DNA of 64,000 nucleotides, from assembly GCF_001761485.1 (NCBI RefSeq), contig NC_090772.1, positions 1,362,501 through 1,426,500 of the forward strand, written 5' to 3'. The DNA comes from Yarrowia lipolytica. Its lineage: Eukaryota; Ascomycota; Dipodascomycetes; Dipodascales. This document shows positions 53,859-64,000 of this stretch, piece after piece. How positions within the stretch are numbered: the stretch's first letter is position 1; each line of letters starts with the position of its first letter. The translations under genes and the position numbers were made by a program. Below the pieces are notes generated by a model that was not told the origin of the DNA, did no database searches, and saw only the letters and a program-made list of their open reading frames with translations.

Positions 53859-55332
53859 TTACCCCCTCAGAGCTCGCAATCTCTCGTTCAACGAGTCCTC
53901 TACCTGGGCCTCAGCCTGGATCTCCCGGGGCGCCGCCTCCATGTTGTGCTGCAACTCGAGACCCGCCTCATCAGCCACCTTCTGCAGCAGCAGGTCCACC
54001 TCCTCCTGGGGCCGGGCCTGCGAATCTGCAGCCATAGTCGCGCTCTCCATGTAACTGGCGCTCGCGTCCATGTCCTCAAATTGCTGCTCAAACTTTTCCA
54101 TTACCATGCTGATCTTTTCGAGATTCATACTTTCCATCGCCCGGTCCATTCCCTTGACCACCTGGGCCATGTTGCCGGTGACAGAGCGCATGGTCGTGGC
54201 GGTCTGCACACGTGATGCCACAGACTCCACTCGGGACGCGAGCTTGAGTAGGTTGAGCCGCTCGGATCGCTTGCGCACCGCATTCTGGGCGTACAGAGCA
54301 GCAATGTCCTGGTTGCCCTGCTGGATGGCCTTTTTGACCTTGGCCTTTTCCGATTCCTCCTCCTTGGCGGCCTTGTTGGCCTGACGATTGAGCTGTTTGG
54401 CAGTGAACTAGATTAGTAACGGTAGCGAGATGCGAATGAATTAATGCGAGTAAGAATTGGCAGCAAGAACTGACAGAACTAGCTGTGACACGCTAACTCA
54501 GTCACCTTCCAACGATTGGAGCCGGCACAACAAGTAGATATCCGTCTTGTGAGGGCATGGGGTGTACAGATGGAAACAGCAGACCAATGGACTGTACCAG
54601 TGTAAGTCCTGATGAGACTCTGAATATCTACCAAGATCAATGCGCCCAAACTAGTGCCTTTGCTGTAATGGCACTGTTAGTCTGACGCGGATATGTCGCC
54701 AGATCAGGACTAGATATCACAGGCCTGAAGAGATCTTCCATTAGAGCTAGCGAGCTCCAGCAGATTTTCGCTGTAGGGACCGCCATAAAAGCTCGTCTGT
54801 TCACTGTGGGGATTGCCATCGGAGCTAATCTGTCCACTGTAGGGACATCCACCAGAGCATTGTTCGATTGTTGCGTTTTGATCTGATCTTGTTTGGAATT
54901 GTGAGTGGCCAATAGAAAGTGAGAGAGTTGGAGGTGTGCTGGAGTGCAATCTGATAACTATAGTAACCATGGTCACACTGCTTACTCTGGACACGTGACT
55001 GAAACTGACAACTGACATTGGCACAACTGGGTGAAAGACACCGTAACTCACACCAGATCATAGTCACCCCTGGTCATTACCACAAGACCACCATTCATCC
55101 GCGCAGTCACAACCAAATCAACCGCAACCGACACAAACTGCCCGCTCTCAGCTCCGCTCTCAGCTCCACTACAGGACTAGAAATCACCATTCGACCCCAC
55201 TGCTTTCATGTCCATAGTCCACCTTCCCGCCGCCATCCGACACAAACGTCCGATTCCACGCCTTCCAGGGGGCACAAAAACACCGTGCATACTCACTTTC
55301 AGCTGGAACAACGACTTTTCGAGCCCAGACAT
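53859..55332 (-). CDS. DID2: ESCRT-III-associated protein Did2/CHMP1 (two exons)
   Basis: Exon 1 (55297-55332) encodes MSGLEKSLFQLK. An 889-nt intron (54408-55296) follows, and exon 2 (53859-54407) continues in frame with FTAKQLNRQANKAAKEEESEKAKVKKAI, giving about 194 residues. The protein is all helical with the CHMP1 pattern (basic helices 1-2, KGMDRAMESMNLEKISMVMEKFEQQFEDMD, acidic tail). It ends with DSLNERLRALRG, the MIM1 helix that binds the MIT domain of Vps4. Did2 recruits Vps4 and Vta1 to ESCRT-III on endosomes to form multivesicular bodies. Without the exon-1 piece the first helix would be lost, which supports the splice choice. Length is close to other family members (~204). Confidence 0.87.
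54408..55296 (-). other. DID2 intron 1
   Basis: The donor is GTGAGT (55296-55291) and the acceptor is TACTAATCTAG (ending 54408). The 889 nt contain no recognisable gene. A near-duplicated CTGTAGGGAC and GGAGCTAATCTGTCC block lies at ~54772-54850. Long introns near the start are common in this genus. Confidence 0.8.
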
Positions 55333-55748
55333 GTTGTTGTGGTGGTGTTGTAAGGAGATAGAAAGGTGAAGTGGGCGACGGCGATAATGTCAGCCCAGGG
55401 TTAGGGTTGAGGTAAAATTACTTGATGTGCGCAGTTGGAGGGGGGGATATTAAACGAGTTGTGGAGAAGGTAGAGTGATTGAGGAACTTGGAAAATGGGT
55501 GACGTAATAGATTGAAGTGGGATTTTTCGATTTTTCTTGTTCTGAGTGCAATTACCTGTTCTGAGAGAAGTCTTGTTCTTTCAACTAGACTGTTAACTAA
55601 ATCCCCAACTAACTAAACTATTATACTTGAGTTTTTTGGAGGTTGTGTGTTCGAATCTCGGAATCTGACATTTTAAGCACACTTCGAAAAGTCGTTCAAT
55701 TTACATCAGAATTGTTTTGATTTTTGATTTGAAATGTGTAAATGAAAT
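55333..55748. promoter_or_regulatory. Divergent region DID2 / unknown membrane protein
   Basis: A CCAGGGTTAGGGTTGAGG motif (~55393-55410) of the TTAGGG type and a TACTTGA/CTAACT-rich stretch are present. No TATA box is clear. No gene was recognised. Confidence 0.4.
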
Positions 55749-56693
55749 ATGGATTTATTAACCGCTTCAACCGCTTATTTTTACGGTCTGACTTCCGTTC
55801 TGGAGCGGCCTCTGAGTCGCCTCATTCTCACAATAGTAAATCAAGTAACCCTAAGTATACTTGACATGTTAGTTACAATAGTTACAGTTACTTCTCTTCC
55901 TCTTCACAACGACACAGATATTGATACAGATACCGATACCGATAGTGATACCTCACAAAACCGACACAAACACACGATCGCCGCCCACATGGATTTTTTA
56001 CTCAAAGACAACTCCTTTCAAGACTATGGAATCGAGCTAGCTCGCAAGGCGGGTTCGGAAATCAAAACATTCGCCACCGAAGAACTGCTGCGTCAATGGA
56101 CCGATAACGTGGATGATTCAGTAGCCCTACCGGCCCCGAAGCCCAACTCGCCGCTCGTGATGCCGTTTATCTTACTAATCAAAGCGACGTTCCTCGTCCG
56201 AGATATGGCTGTGTTCATCACAAACACCATCTACGCGGCTCTGGTGCTTCCTCTAGACATGTCGTTGGTGTTTCTGCACTTTATGGCATCGGGAATGGCC
56301 GGAAACACGCCCCAAAATTCCAACATCTTGCCGCTGCACCTCTCACGCGATGTTCTCTGGTCCGGAGTGCCCGTCAGCACAGGACGAGGGTGCAGAGAAC
56401 TGACGCTGCCCCCATCTCTGGTCACGGTCGACTCTCAGGGCGGCCAAGTGATCCGGGACAACTCGCGGTCTCGTGTTCGTTTCCCCTCGTCGGGTCTGAT
56501 GGGCGCCTTGACCCGATTTTTCCGACGAGTTCCATTTTTCTCCCGGGCTTTTCCGCAGGTTCAAAGGGTGGAGTCTACGCCGTCTGTTGATTTCCACACA
56601 GCAATGGGTTCTTTAAATGATGCACTGAACTCACAGTTGATCCACCGTGCTGCTCCCGTCGTTGTTCAGAAGAGTAATTATTCCAGTTTATAG
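55749..56693 (+). CDS. Membrane-associated protein of unknown function
   Basis: A 314-residue frame. Residues ~1-50 are hydrophobic/amphipathic (YFYGLTSVLERPLSRLILTIVNQVTLSILDMLVTIVTV). A DTDTDTDSDT tract (from GATACC hexamers, 55912-55960) follows, then a helix-rich middle. Two hydrophobic segments, VMPFILLIKATFLVRDMAVFITN and IYAALVLPLDMSLVFLHFMASGMAG, follow at about 135-185. The C-terminal part is basic, Arg/Phe-rich. The hydrophobic pairs suggest an ER/lipid-droplet or peroxisomal hairpin protein, which is inference. In-frame ATGs at 55749 and 55989 leave the start open. I do not recognise a family. Confidence 0.5.
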   Translation: MDLLTASTAYFYGLTSVLERPLSRLILTIVNQVTLSILDMLVTIVTVTSLPLHNDTDIDTDTDTDSDTSQNRHKHTIAAHMDFLLKDNSFQDYGIELARKAGSEIKTFATEELLRQWTDNVDDSVALPAPKPNSPLVMPFILLIKATFLVRDMAVFITNTIYAALVLPLDMSLVFLHFMASGMAGNTPQNSNILPLHLSRDVLWSGVPVSTGRGCRELTLPPSLVTVDSQGGQVIRDNSRSRVRFPSSGLMGALTRFFRRVPFFSRAFPQVQRVESTPSVDFHTAMGSLNDALNSQLIHRAAPVVVQKSNYSSL

Positions 56694-59600
56694 GGCTAAG
56701 AGATGAAGCGGGGAAGGAAGCCCAACGAGGAGGGGGGAATGAGCTTTTAGGAAGAATTCTACGACTCCAGGAAGGTCCAGACTGGTGTTCTGATTGTTTT
56801 GTTGTCACAGCATGTTGGGTCCAAATGAGGTCGCCTAACATTTGGTGGAGGCAGAAGTATTGAGACGATCTCAACGATCAAATGATACCATAATTTCTGG
56901 CTGTTAATAAAGCTACGATCAACCAGCTTTTGGGGGTAAGAAAGGAGAATGAGCATAACTCGGCATAAAATTTGCTGACATGTCGACAACATTTACAACT
57001 GCGGATTGGATCAGATAGATGACGGGGCAAAATGACGGATTGTAGTGTTCAGGGTGACAGAGATTAGATCAGAAGGGTTTAAAGTGACGAGTTCGAGTTC
57101 AAAGATCTGAAGGAGACATAAGAGGAGACGTCATGCTCCTGTACAGTACTCGCATCAGAGTGGCAGAAACCAATTAAGTAGTACTTACTGGTCAACAGAG
57201 GTGGACAGTTAGACAGCTGACTACTAATGTATAAGATTGACGGTACTGATGGACAGAAGGAGAGTCTGATAGTTGGGCGGGTTGTACTGGAGTTGTCTCC
57301 AAGAGTATCTCTCGATTGAGCTGATTTAATAACTCTTCTGGCTAGAGTACATACTGTGGCCATCCAACTGATTCCACTGGACTATACAACTATCAATTCA
57401 AGCCAAGAAGGCAATGAATGAACGCGAAACATTCTAAAACCGTCAGTAAACGGCGGGTTTCAACTGTAGTGCATCTCCCCATGTATTTCAGGAGAGATAT
57501 GTGGCCACGTGATGTCACATGGTCGATGAAGACGGGGGGATGGAGGGTTGATGGAGCAGAGCAGCTCAGCTGCAGTTCCCAGTGCCGGCATAGCCTGTCA
57601 AAGGTAACCTGGTGTTCCGAGAGTTCATGTCGGCAATTCCACCGTTTTCTGGTCTCCTCCATCATTCGATATGACTCTGGTCCTTGAAATACCACCGTCT
57701 GAGTTGGAGAACTGCTCATTAATCCGATCCAGCAAGTCGAGTGACCAACGAGGACGTCAGCTTGCCTGCCAATAGTCACCAGGACTAGTTTTCGGTCAAG
57801 TCATTACCACAAATAAGATCTGAATCTCTGTGCCCGCGTCCACGTTTCCACATCTATCTCCACTCAATCTACCGTCATGGCTTCTTCCGGTTCAGACGTT
57901 TGTACTGGATAATGAACTGAGTACACATTTTTTCAGAAAGCCCTGTCTGCGTGACAGTCATTATCGCGACAGGGTCAACTACGGACAGAAGGCCCAGATT
58001 TCGTGTTCAAATGTCGTAGCACAGTCCCCTTGTCTGGATCTTTCCTCAGATATTTTCACACAACTCGCACTGGATCCACACACAGCAGTATGGTATCTCG
58101 GCACTTCAAGTGTCACTGGTAAAGGGCCCTCAGCCATAACATTTCCATCTGGGTTAGCAAATCCCTTGACTCCGTCTTGAGACTTTTTGTCAAGTAACAG
58201 CAGAAACTACGTCATTCTCCGCCTCTGCCCTTTCGGAGACGCAAGGACCGGTTCGGAATCGTTGCCGAAGATTGGCGATCGTTTCCAAAGAGCATTCGAT
58301 ACCCGACGACCGCGACAGGAAATGATCACATGATTTCATCTGATAACTTGAGCTGGTGACAAAGATCGTGTGCATAATCCAGTGAAATCATCCGGTGATA
58401 CGGAAAGTAACGTGTCTCCTCCCTCCAAAGGTCCTCGTCGTTCGACCAACGTCTGTTGAGTACAATATGCATTTTATCGGGACAAAAACTGCTGGATGGG
58501 AATCTTGATTCTATACCCCATCAGTAATTGAACTCGCGGTTTTTCTATCTGACAAACTCGTCTCTAGCTGTCCGTCTGAATTGTAGATCTTGGTTTGAAT
58601 GTGGAACTTGGCTGGATCAACTCCAACTCGGTGGACACTCATCCGATGAACTCCAATAGTTGACCTATGTGTTTTAACGGCCCCTCTTTGTCTTACCCTT
58701 GTCATCATCTCTAGATCTTGTTTCATCTAGTGCTTCCGAGACACGGTCGAAACAGGCGGCGTGGACTTGGGCTATCAATGCGGTTCCACAACAGCTCAAC
58801 ACGGAATGAAAGGTCTCCAAAGAATCCAAGACTTGAAAAAACTGAAGTAATGGAGATGATAAATCCATTGACCATCAAAAACCGCTCCTGGACAGCCAAT
58901 TGATTCCAAACACGCCCGGCTCCAGTGGGTTGTAAGGTGGGGGCAGCAGTCCACAACACTGACACAATTGCTGACACAATTGGTGACATGATCGTATGTA
59001 TTTTTTTATATAGAAGTTCATTCAACCTGCGTCAAGAGGTTCAAATGGTGTCTTTGAAGATTTTTTTTTACTAGCTATTACAGGTTTGTTACAAATAAAA
59101 CTGTCTGGGGTTGCCATCTCCTTAATCGACGAGTAATGAGGGAAGATTCATGAAGAATAGTGTAGATAGCACCACTATTCCAATCATGAAGAAATACCCC
59201 AGGCAATTAATGTACCTTCTGTTTGTCTTTTAATCGAGTCATTCCTGTTCAAAAGTTCATACATGGTCTAGTTTTGGTGTTAGCGCGACTAATGTGTCTC
59301 AAGCTGGTAAAAAAGAGGTAAATGTGTATAATTCAACCCTCAGGATATAATTCGACCCCGAAAAACCAATTTCAGCATTTTTCCCTCTGTTTTTGCCATT
59401 TTTCAACATTATTGTCAAGTTTGGAACATCCAATAACTTGCTTCTAAAATACCCAGAATAAAAACAGAAAAACCAGAGACATGTGCTTGTACTGAAGATG
59501 AATTGCTGTAAAATTGGAAAAGTCTAGACCATGTTTTATTTTTCAGGTACAATTAGCGGTGGAAGGTTGTTGTTTTTTTTTTGTTTTTTTTTTGTTTTTT

Positions 59601-60335
59601 TTGTTTTTTAATTTAATTTAATTTAATTTTTTCCCCTGTTTTTTTCTTACACACACAAAAAAAGAAAAAAACAGTCGGGGCTTCAACAGCTGTGCTCCGA
59701 TTCAAAATATTAATGCCCGCAAAATGCTCAAATTGTGCACGAGATTGGCGAAATAAATTGGTCTTTTTTGTTTCTGCATATACATTCATTTAAATATATT
59801 GTCTGTTCTGAGGGAAGCACTGATAACTACTTCGTTCAACTACTTTATTTAGATATCAACTAAACACTCCATAAAACTCCATTAAACTCCATTAAACTCG
59901 ACTGTTGAAACCTCCCAAACTCCAATTATACTCCAGCTCGAATCTGACTCTGTTAATTTTTACACGAAATTAATTTCCAATCTGCACCCCAGATATTTCC
60001 CGTTTGGGGTAGTATAGACGGAGAGAGGGAGGGCTGGATAACAACGACGATGAATGGCGGTTAATCACGGTTAATCACGGCTAATGACGGTGAATGACGG
60101 TGACTAAGATCTCATCGAGATCAAAGTGTGCGTTTCGACAACCTCTTGGACGACTACGACTTCATCCCTCGCCTCGAGTTGTCGATATTACAAAAGCATT
60201 TCTGTCAAGATATCGACGTCTCCAGCCTCATGCCCTATACCCCATCCCGACGCTCCGTTTCACAATTTTCCTCATTCGTCAACCATACAAAACCTCATGG
60301 CCACTTTTTCAGATTCCCCGATAAGTCGTCTAAAG
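56694..60335. other. Large intergenic region, no gene recognised
   Basis: Frames up to 128 codons lack motifs. A minus frame at 58723-59025 (in-frame ATG at ~58987) encodes an ~87-residue, partly hydrophobic peptide but has no homologue known to me. At 59570-59640 T-runs and (TTTAA)4 units recur, as at 6230. TTAATCACGG-type units repeat four times at ~60060-60100. Confidence 0.4.
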
Positions 60336-60344
60336 TATATATAG
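60336..60344 (+). promoter_or_regulatory. TATA box of the aspartic protease gene
   Basis: TATATATAG lies 44-52 bp before the ATG at 60388. Confidence 0.55.
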
Positions 60345-60387
60345 ACCGACTTGAGGAACAGAAAAGAGCCCAAAAGCCTCAGCAACA

Positions 60388-61623
60388 ATGATCCAACTAC
60401 TCACGCTCGCTTCTCTGGCCCCAGCGTCTCTTCTGGAGGCCCCCATTGGCTACCACCAAGTGGCCGGACAGAACTTCAACACCGTCAAACTATCAGTGGG
60501 CTCGCCGGCCCAATCGCTGACTCTGGTACTCGATACGGGATCTTCAGACACGTGGATGCCGGCCCCAAATGTGTCCGGCGCTCTCGATTCTTTCGACCCC
60601 ACAAAATCATCAACATTTGCCTACAGACAACCCCAGCAGTATTTCGCCATGAGGTACGGGGACGGGGCCTACGCAGGGGGCCACTGGGGCAGTGATACCG
60701 TGTCGGTGGGTGCGGCGGAGGTCTCCGGCATGTCTGTCGCCGTTGTGGTGGACACAAACACAGAAATTGGCACCTTTGGCCTTGGTCCGCCGGAGTTGTC
60801 GTCTTCTTTGATTCCCAAATTCAACCAGCCGACGTTTAGTTACGATAGTTTTATGGATTTGTTGGGGAGATCAAGTGGAGGATTGAGCGAGTCATCACAA
60901 TCCATTTTCCTGGATTCAGCTCGTTCCACAATGGTATTTTCCACATGGCTGGCCGGCTCTGAACGCACCGGAGTGCTCACTTTTGGCGGTTATGACAAGA
61001 GTCGATACCACGGAGAACTGAACTGGGTGCCGATTGTTTCGGGAATTCATTATCAGGTCCAGAGCGAGACTATTGCAGTCAATGGCGACATCTATTCTCA
61101 TCCTGGCATCTATCATATTGATACCGGGGCTGAGAGTCTTCATCTGCCGCAAAAGTTGTTTGAACTAGTCGTACGGCAGTTTGGAGGAGCCGTCACTGCC
61201 GGCGGCATGATTCCTTGCAATTCGTCTCTTCCCGAAGGCTCTATCACGTTCCGATTTGGCCACGGGTACATTTCTGTTCCGCTTTCCGACCTGGTCAACC
61301 CGCTCACTTTTGGAGGAAAACCAGCGCGGGACGAACTTGACCGCGAAATTTGTCGATTCGGAGCTCAGCCAAGCTCTGCCCTCGTTCTTGGAGGAGCCTT
61401 TTTGAGATCGGCATATGTGGTTTTCGACTGGGAAAAACAGAGAATTGGTCTGGCCCAGGCTAAGACGACCGTGGGAGATTCGAGAGATTTTGTGGTGGTC
61501 AAAAGGGGTCTGAAAGGCGCCAACAGTTCGACAATGGGTCTTCCCCTTCAGGCCAACGAAGCGAGAGGTGTCGATAGATCGGGTCTTCTTATGGTCGTTG
61601 GAATGTTGTTTCTTTTTATGTAA
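60388..61623 (+). CDS. Pepsin-family aspartic protease (yapsin-like)
   Basis: A 411-residue secreted protein with a short hydrophobic start (MIQLLTLASLAPASLLEA). The two catalytic motifs DTGSS (Asp49) and DTGAES (Asp245) lie in the expected hydrophobic surroundings (LTLVLDTGSSDTWMP, YHIDTGAESLHL). The flap is YGDG (90-93). The C-terminal signature FLRSAYVVFDWEKQRIGLAQA is followed by a Ser-rich stretch and a final hydrophobic segment (LLMVVGMLFLFM), a likely GPI signal. Yapsins process and shed wall proteins after basic residues. Unlike many yapsins there is no long propeptide and only one clear Cys pair (in MIPCNSS and REICRFG). The genus has many such genes; the individual member is not assigned. 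Confidence 0.85.
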   Translation: MIQLLTLASLAPASLLEAPIGYHQVAGQNFNTVKLSVGSPAQSLTLVLDTGSSDTWMPAPNVSGALDSFDPTKSSTFAYRQPQQYFAMRYGDGAYAGGHWGSDTVSVGAAEVSGMSVAVVVDTNTEIGTFGLGPPELSSSLIPKFNQPTFSYDSFMDLLGRSSGGLSESSQSIFLDSARSTMVFSTWLAGSERTGVLTFGGYDKSRYHGELNWVPIVSGIHYQVQSETIAVNGDIYSHPGIYHIDTGAESLHLPQKLFELVVRQFGGAVTAGGMIPCNSSLPEGSITFRFGHGYISVPLSDLVNPLTFGGKPARDELDREICRFGAQPSSALVLGGAFLRSAYVVFDWEKQRIGLAQAKTTVGDSRDFVVVKRGLKGANSSTMGLPLQANEARGVDRSGLLMVVGMLFLFM

Positions 61624-63014
61624 TTTTGGAAAATAGTGTCATGTATAATTATTGGTGAAAAAAGTGGCAAAGACATGATGGGGAGATGAAAGTGATACAG
61701 ATAAGATCTGAAAAGCGGGGAGATGATGTTTGATACAAAAAAATATATATATTTTCTATATATATATTTAGGCTACATTGGTCAGGTAAAGGTACAGTAC
61801 ATACAGTACAATCTATTGAAAAGCTACGGAATGTTTCATCAGCAGCAACGATAAGGGTAGTTAGGAGAAAGATATGAACATGGAGACTTCGATTATGTAT
61901 TTCACCCAGTTTTGTATACAGAATGAACCAATTTTTTCTGTCATATATTGAATAAAATGTTCAAAATTCAGCTAGTTGAGCATTTGATAGGGCCCAAATC
62001 ATTGAAGGGTGCTTATTCATTGGTTTCGGGGAGCGAATTCGACCAAAGATGGCTGGATATAATAGTTCAATCCGGAGTACAAGCAGATATTTAAAAGTCT
62101 TTACTTCAACGTGCAATATGAAAAAATAATCGATGCAAATTTCATAGCAGCTTTCACTATACTTTACATAACCGGGGAGATTATCTACTACACAACTAAT
62201 AGGGATCTGATTGAAACCGGGAGTTGAGCAATGAAATTATCTGGTCTTGGTGATTTCAACGATATCTATAAATTCACAATTATATAACGGAGAGACTCAA
62301 AAACTTCAAGTCATACTTTTCTGTGGCCTCGAAATTAATTTGAAGGATTATTTTGACATTATAAAACAGTGTCAGTTTGGAAATTGACTAAATAGATTAG
62401 AAAAATATCTAATGGCACCAATTTGGCATCACGTGATCAATATATCACGACTATATTTATTTCAGCTGACTAATGACGATTGTGTGGGGCGAATCAACCT
62501 CAGCAAAGAGACTGGAGTCCTTGAGAAAAGCCAGGGCAATTTGGAGAAGCGAAAGAGGTTATGAATCACGTGAATATAGTGGAACTCCTGAAGAGTCATT
62601 CGCGGGTCTCCACGTTTTCCGGGTTGTATGATCCAGACGACTAACTCGGGATGTTATTCGCACAGTATGGGACAATCTTCATAAAAGTTGTTCGAGCCGT
62701 TCTATGTAACTATCGTTGAAAGAAACACCAGTATTGCACCAAAACTCTTCTTTCAATACATTTGTCCTCGAAGAAATACAAGTTCCCGCACTTGTCAACA
62801 CCCTCAGACGACACCAATCACCTACATGCTGTACTCGACAGCCATAAATAAACAATCTATAAACTATGAATATACGAATGTATCATGGAGTACCAGAATG
62901 AAATGGGGTAAAGGGGAAAGAGACTGGTTTCGTGAGCACAGGGCTGTCCAAATATCAACAGCCGCAGCGCCCACACCCTCCCGGTCCGACTCACTACTTC
63001 TGCAGATGCGTCGA
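61624..63014. other. Convergent intergenic region
   Basis: 3' ends of the protease and the DUF3712 gene face each other. AT-rich with a GTACAGTACATACAGTAC palindromic patch at 61793-61810. A plus-strand frame at 62688-63425 overlaps the minus-strand gene and is not called. Confidence 0.4.
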
Positions 63015-64000
63015 CTACTTGTTGAGTTCCGTCTCCTTCAAAATATTCATCCCCTCCAGGGTCAAATTGCCCACAGTTGTCTCCACCAGCGCATCCACGG
63101 TAGCATTGAACAGGATTGGCACAGAGCCCGCCCACAACAACTTGCTGGCCACCTTTCGGAAGATGCTGCTGTCAATCACCTCCACGGGAACGTTCTTGGC
63201 CTGCACCTTGACATTGTACACGGTCTGGGAGCCCTCGAGGCCCTGGAACGACTCGCAGTCATGCCATTGTTGGATGTGGGCTCGAGCAAAGAGCTGGCCC
63301 TCATAGTAGAGGTCATTCACGCCTCGTACTTCAAATGGCAGCATCTCGGTCTGGATCTGGACATTGGAAGGCAACAGAATGGTCGTCTCCACATCTGCAT
63401 CAATGAACACAGCTCCAGAAGATAGAGAAGCAATGGAAACATGTGTAAACGAAATGTTTCGCAGTAGAGACTCTTGTCTGTCAAGACCAGGAGAGTCTAG
63501 AAGCGCCCAGAAATGAGAAAGAGTGTCTGTGAGAGGTCCGGGAAGACGGGGCTGCTGGGGAGATAGGTGGGTACTGTACAGCGACGAGTTTCCATTGATG
63601 AAAGCCGTCATAATTTTATCCAGAGTGGAAAGTCGTTGTTTGAGGCCATCGTCGGAGTCAAGTTCGCCAAGGCTGGATTGGGCGAATTTGGGGTCAGAGA
63701 CAGATCCAGACAAGAGTCTGCTAAGTCTACCGAGCACTCCAACCCGATGGGCCTGCTTGTTCTTCTCCTCATCCTCTTGGCACTCCTTCAACACCTCGCC
63801 GCCCTCCTTCATGTCAACTCTCACCTGGATCTCATTCTCGCCCTTGTGCAAATGAAAAGCAGGACTGGTGGCCTCGCCGACAATCACATAGTCCCCTTGA
63901 GGCTGGCCCACAAGAATCTTGCGGCTGTTGCCACTGCTCAAATCTGCCTCGCATCGTTTGTGAAACAGGTCCCATTTCAACTCCGGGAAATCTAGCTGGT
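63015..64000 (-). CDS. DUF3712-family vacuolar-type membrane protein (C-terminal part, cut by window edge)
   Basis: The frame is open from the right edge (QLDFPELKWDLFHKR at the edge) to a stop at 63015, so at least ~327 C-terminal residues are present and the N-terminus lies outside. Repeated short blocks of the family are visible: FTHVSIASLSSGAVFIDADVETTILLPSNVQIQTEMLP, then GQLFARAHIQQW, and VKVQAKNVPVEVIDSSIFRKVASKLL. These long beta-stranded repeats are typical of DUF3712 proteins; Tag1 (YLR173W) of budding yeast, a vacuolar membrane protein linked to ending autophagy, is the best known relative. Orthology is inference. Confidence 0.6.
   Translation of the reverse strand, partial: QLDFPELKWDLFHKRCEADLSSGNSRKILVGQPQGDYVIVGEATSPAFHLHKGENEIQVRVDMKEGGEVLKECQEDEEKNKQAHRVGVLGRLSRLLSGSVSDPKFAQSSLGELDSDDGLKQRLSTLDKIMTAFINGNSSLYSTHLSPQQPRLPGPLTDTLSHFWALLDSPGLDRQESLLRNISFTHVSIASLSSGAVFIDADVETTILLPSNVQIQTEMLPFEVRGVNDLYYEGQLFARAHIQQWHDCESFQGLEGSQTVYNVKVQAKNVPVEVIDSSIFRKVASKLLWAGSVPILFNATVDALVETTVGNLTLEGMNILKETELNK

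Noticed and set aside
62688-63425. 245-codon plus-strand frame
   Set aside because: Overlaps the DUF3712 gene on the opposite strand and has no domain.

Overview
The window is nuclear DNA of a yeast, most probably Yarrowia lipolytica or a very close relative. The introns have GTGAGT donors with a (T)ACTAAC/CTAAC branch site only a few bases before the CAG acceptor. Genes are widely spaced, with kilobase-scale intergenic DNA full of short minisatellites, and a CYP52 (alkane-type) P450 and a yapsin-like aspartic protease are present. Species assignment is inference; no rRNA, tRNA or species-specific marker was recognised. No CRISPR array, operon or prophage is present, as expected for a eukaryotic chromosome arm.

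Layout. 1-1748 (-): 5' part of a FAR11/STRIP (STRIPAK) gene, cut by the window edge, divergent from COX16 (2712-3068 +). 3.1-6.4 kb: gene-poor DNA with a hexamer microsatellite, a broken coding relic and an LTR-like repeat. 6489-8057 (+): MFS anion:cation symporter. 9775-10119 (-): small acidic protein of unknown function. 10.1-12.5 kb: second LTR-like repeat. 12493-14364 (-): YAT-family amino-acid permease. 15512-19353 (-): AIM21-like actin-patch protein with a 5-codon first exon. It is divergent from DEF1 (21582-23872 +), which has a 1.07-kb 5'UTR intron and an apparent frame change in a GC-rich repeat. 26588-27118 (+): mitochondrial cyclophilin. 27.1-34.7 kb: large minisatellite-rich intergenic region. 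34809-36398 (+): Ada-type zinc domain fused to an AraC helix-turn-helix inside a low-complexity protein. 36.4-43.4 kb: intergenic, with a LINE relic near 41 kb. 43445-45415 (-): MLH1. 46566-48131 (-): CYP52 P450. 50081-51670 (+): GPI-anchored wall protein. 53859-55332 (-): DID2/CHMP1 with an 889-nt intron. 55749-56693 (+): unknown membrane-associated protein. 60388-61623 (+): aspartic protease. 63015-64000 (-): DUF3712 vacuolar-type protein running off the right edge.

The genes are independent housekeeping or transport genes rather than a cluster with one job. Loose themes are actin/endocytosis and membrane remodelling (AIM21-like, DID2), genome maintenance (DEF1, MLH1, possibly the Ada-like regulator) and nutrient uptake (two transporters with TGACTCA boxes nearby). 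The most unusual items are the Ada-AraC protein, the DEF1 frame change, a 17-bp minisatellite that contains the P450 stop codon, and arrays of TTAGGG-type and TGACTCA motifs in intergenic DNA.
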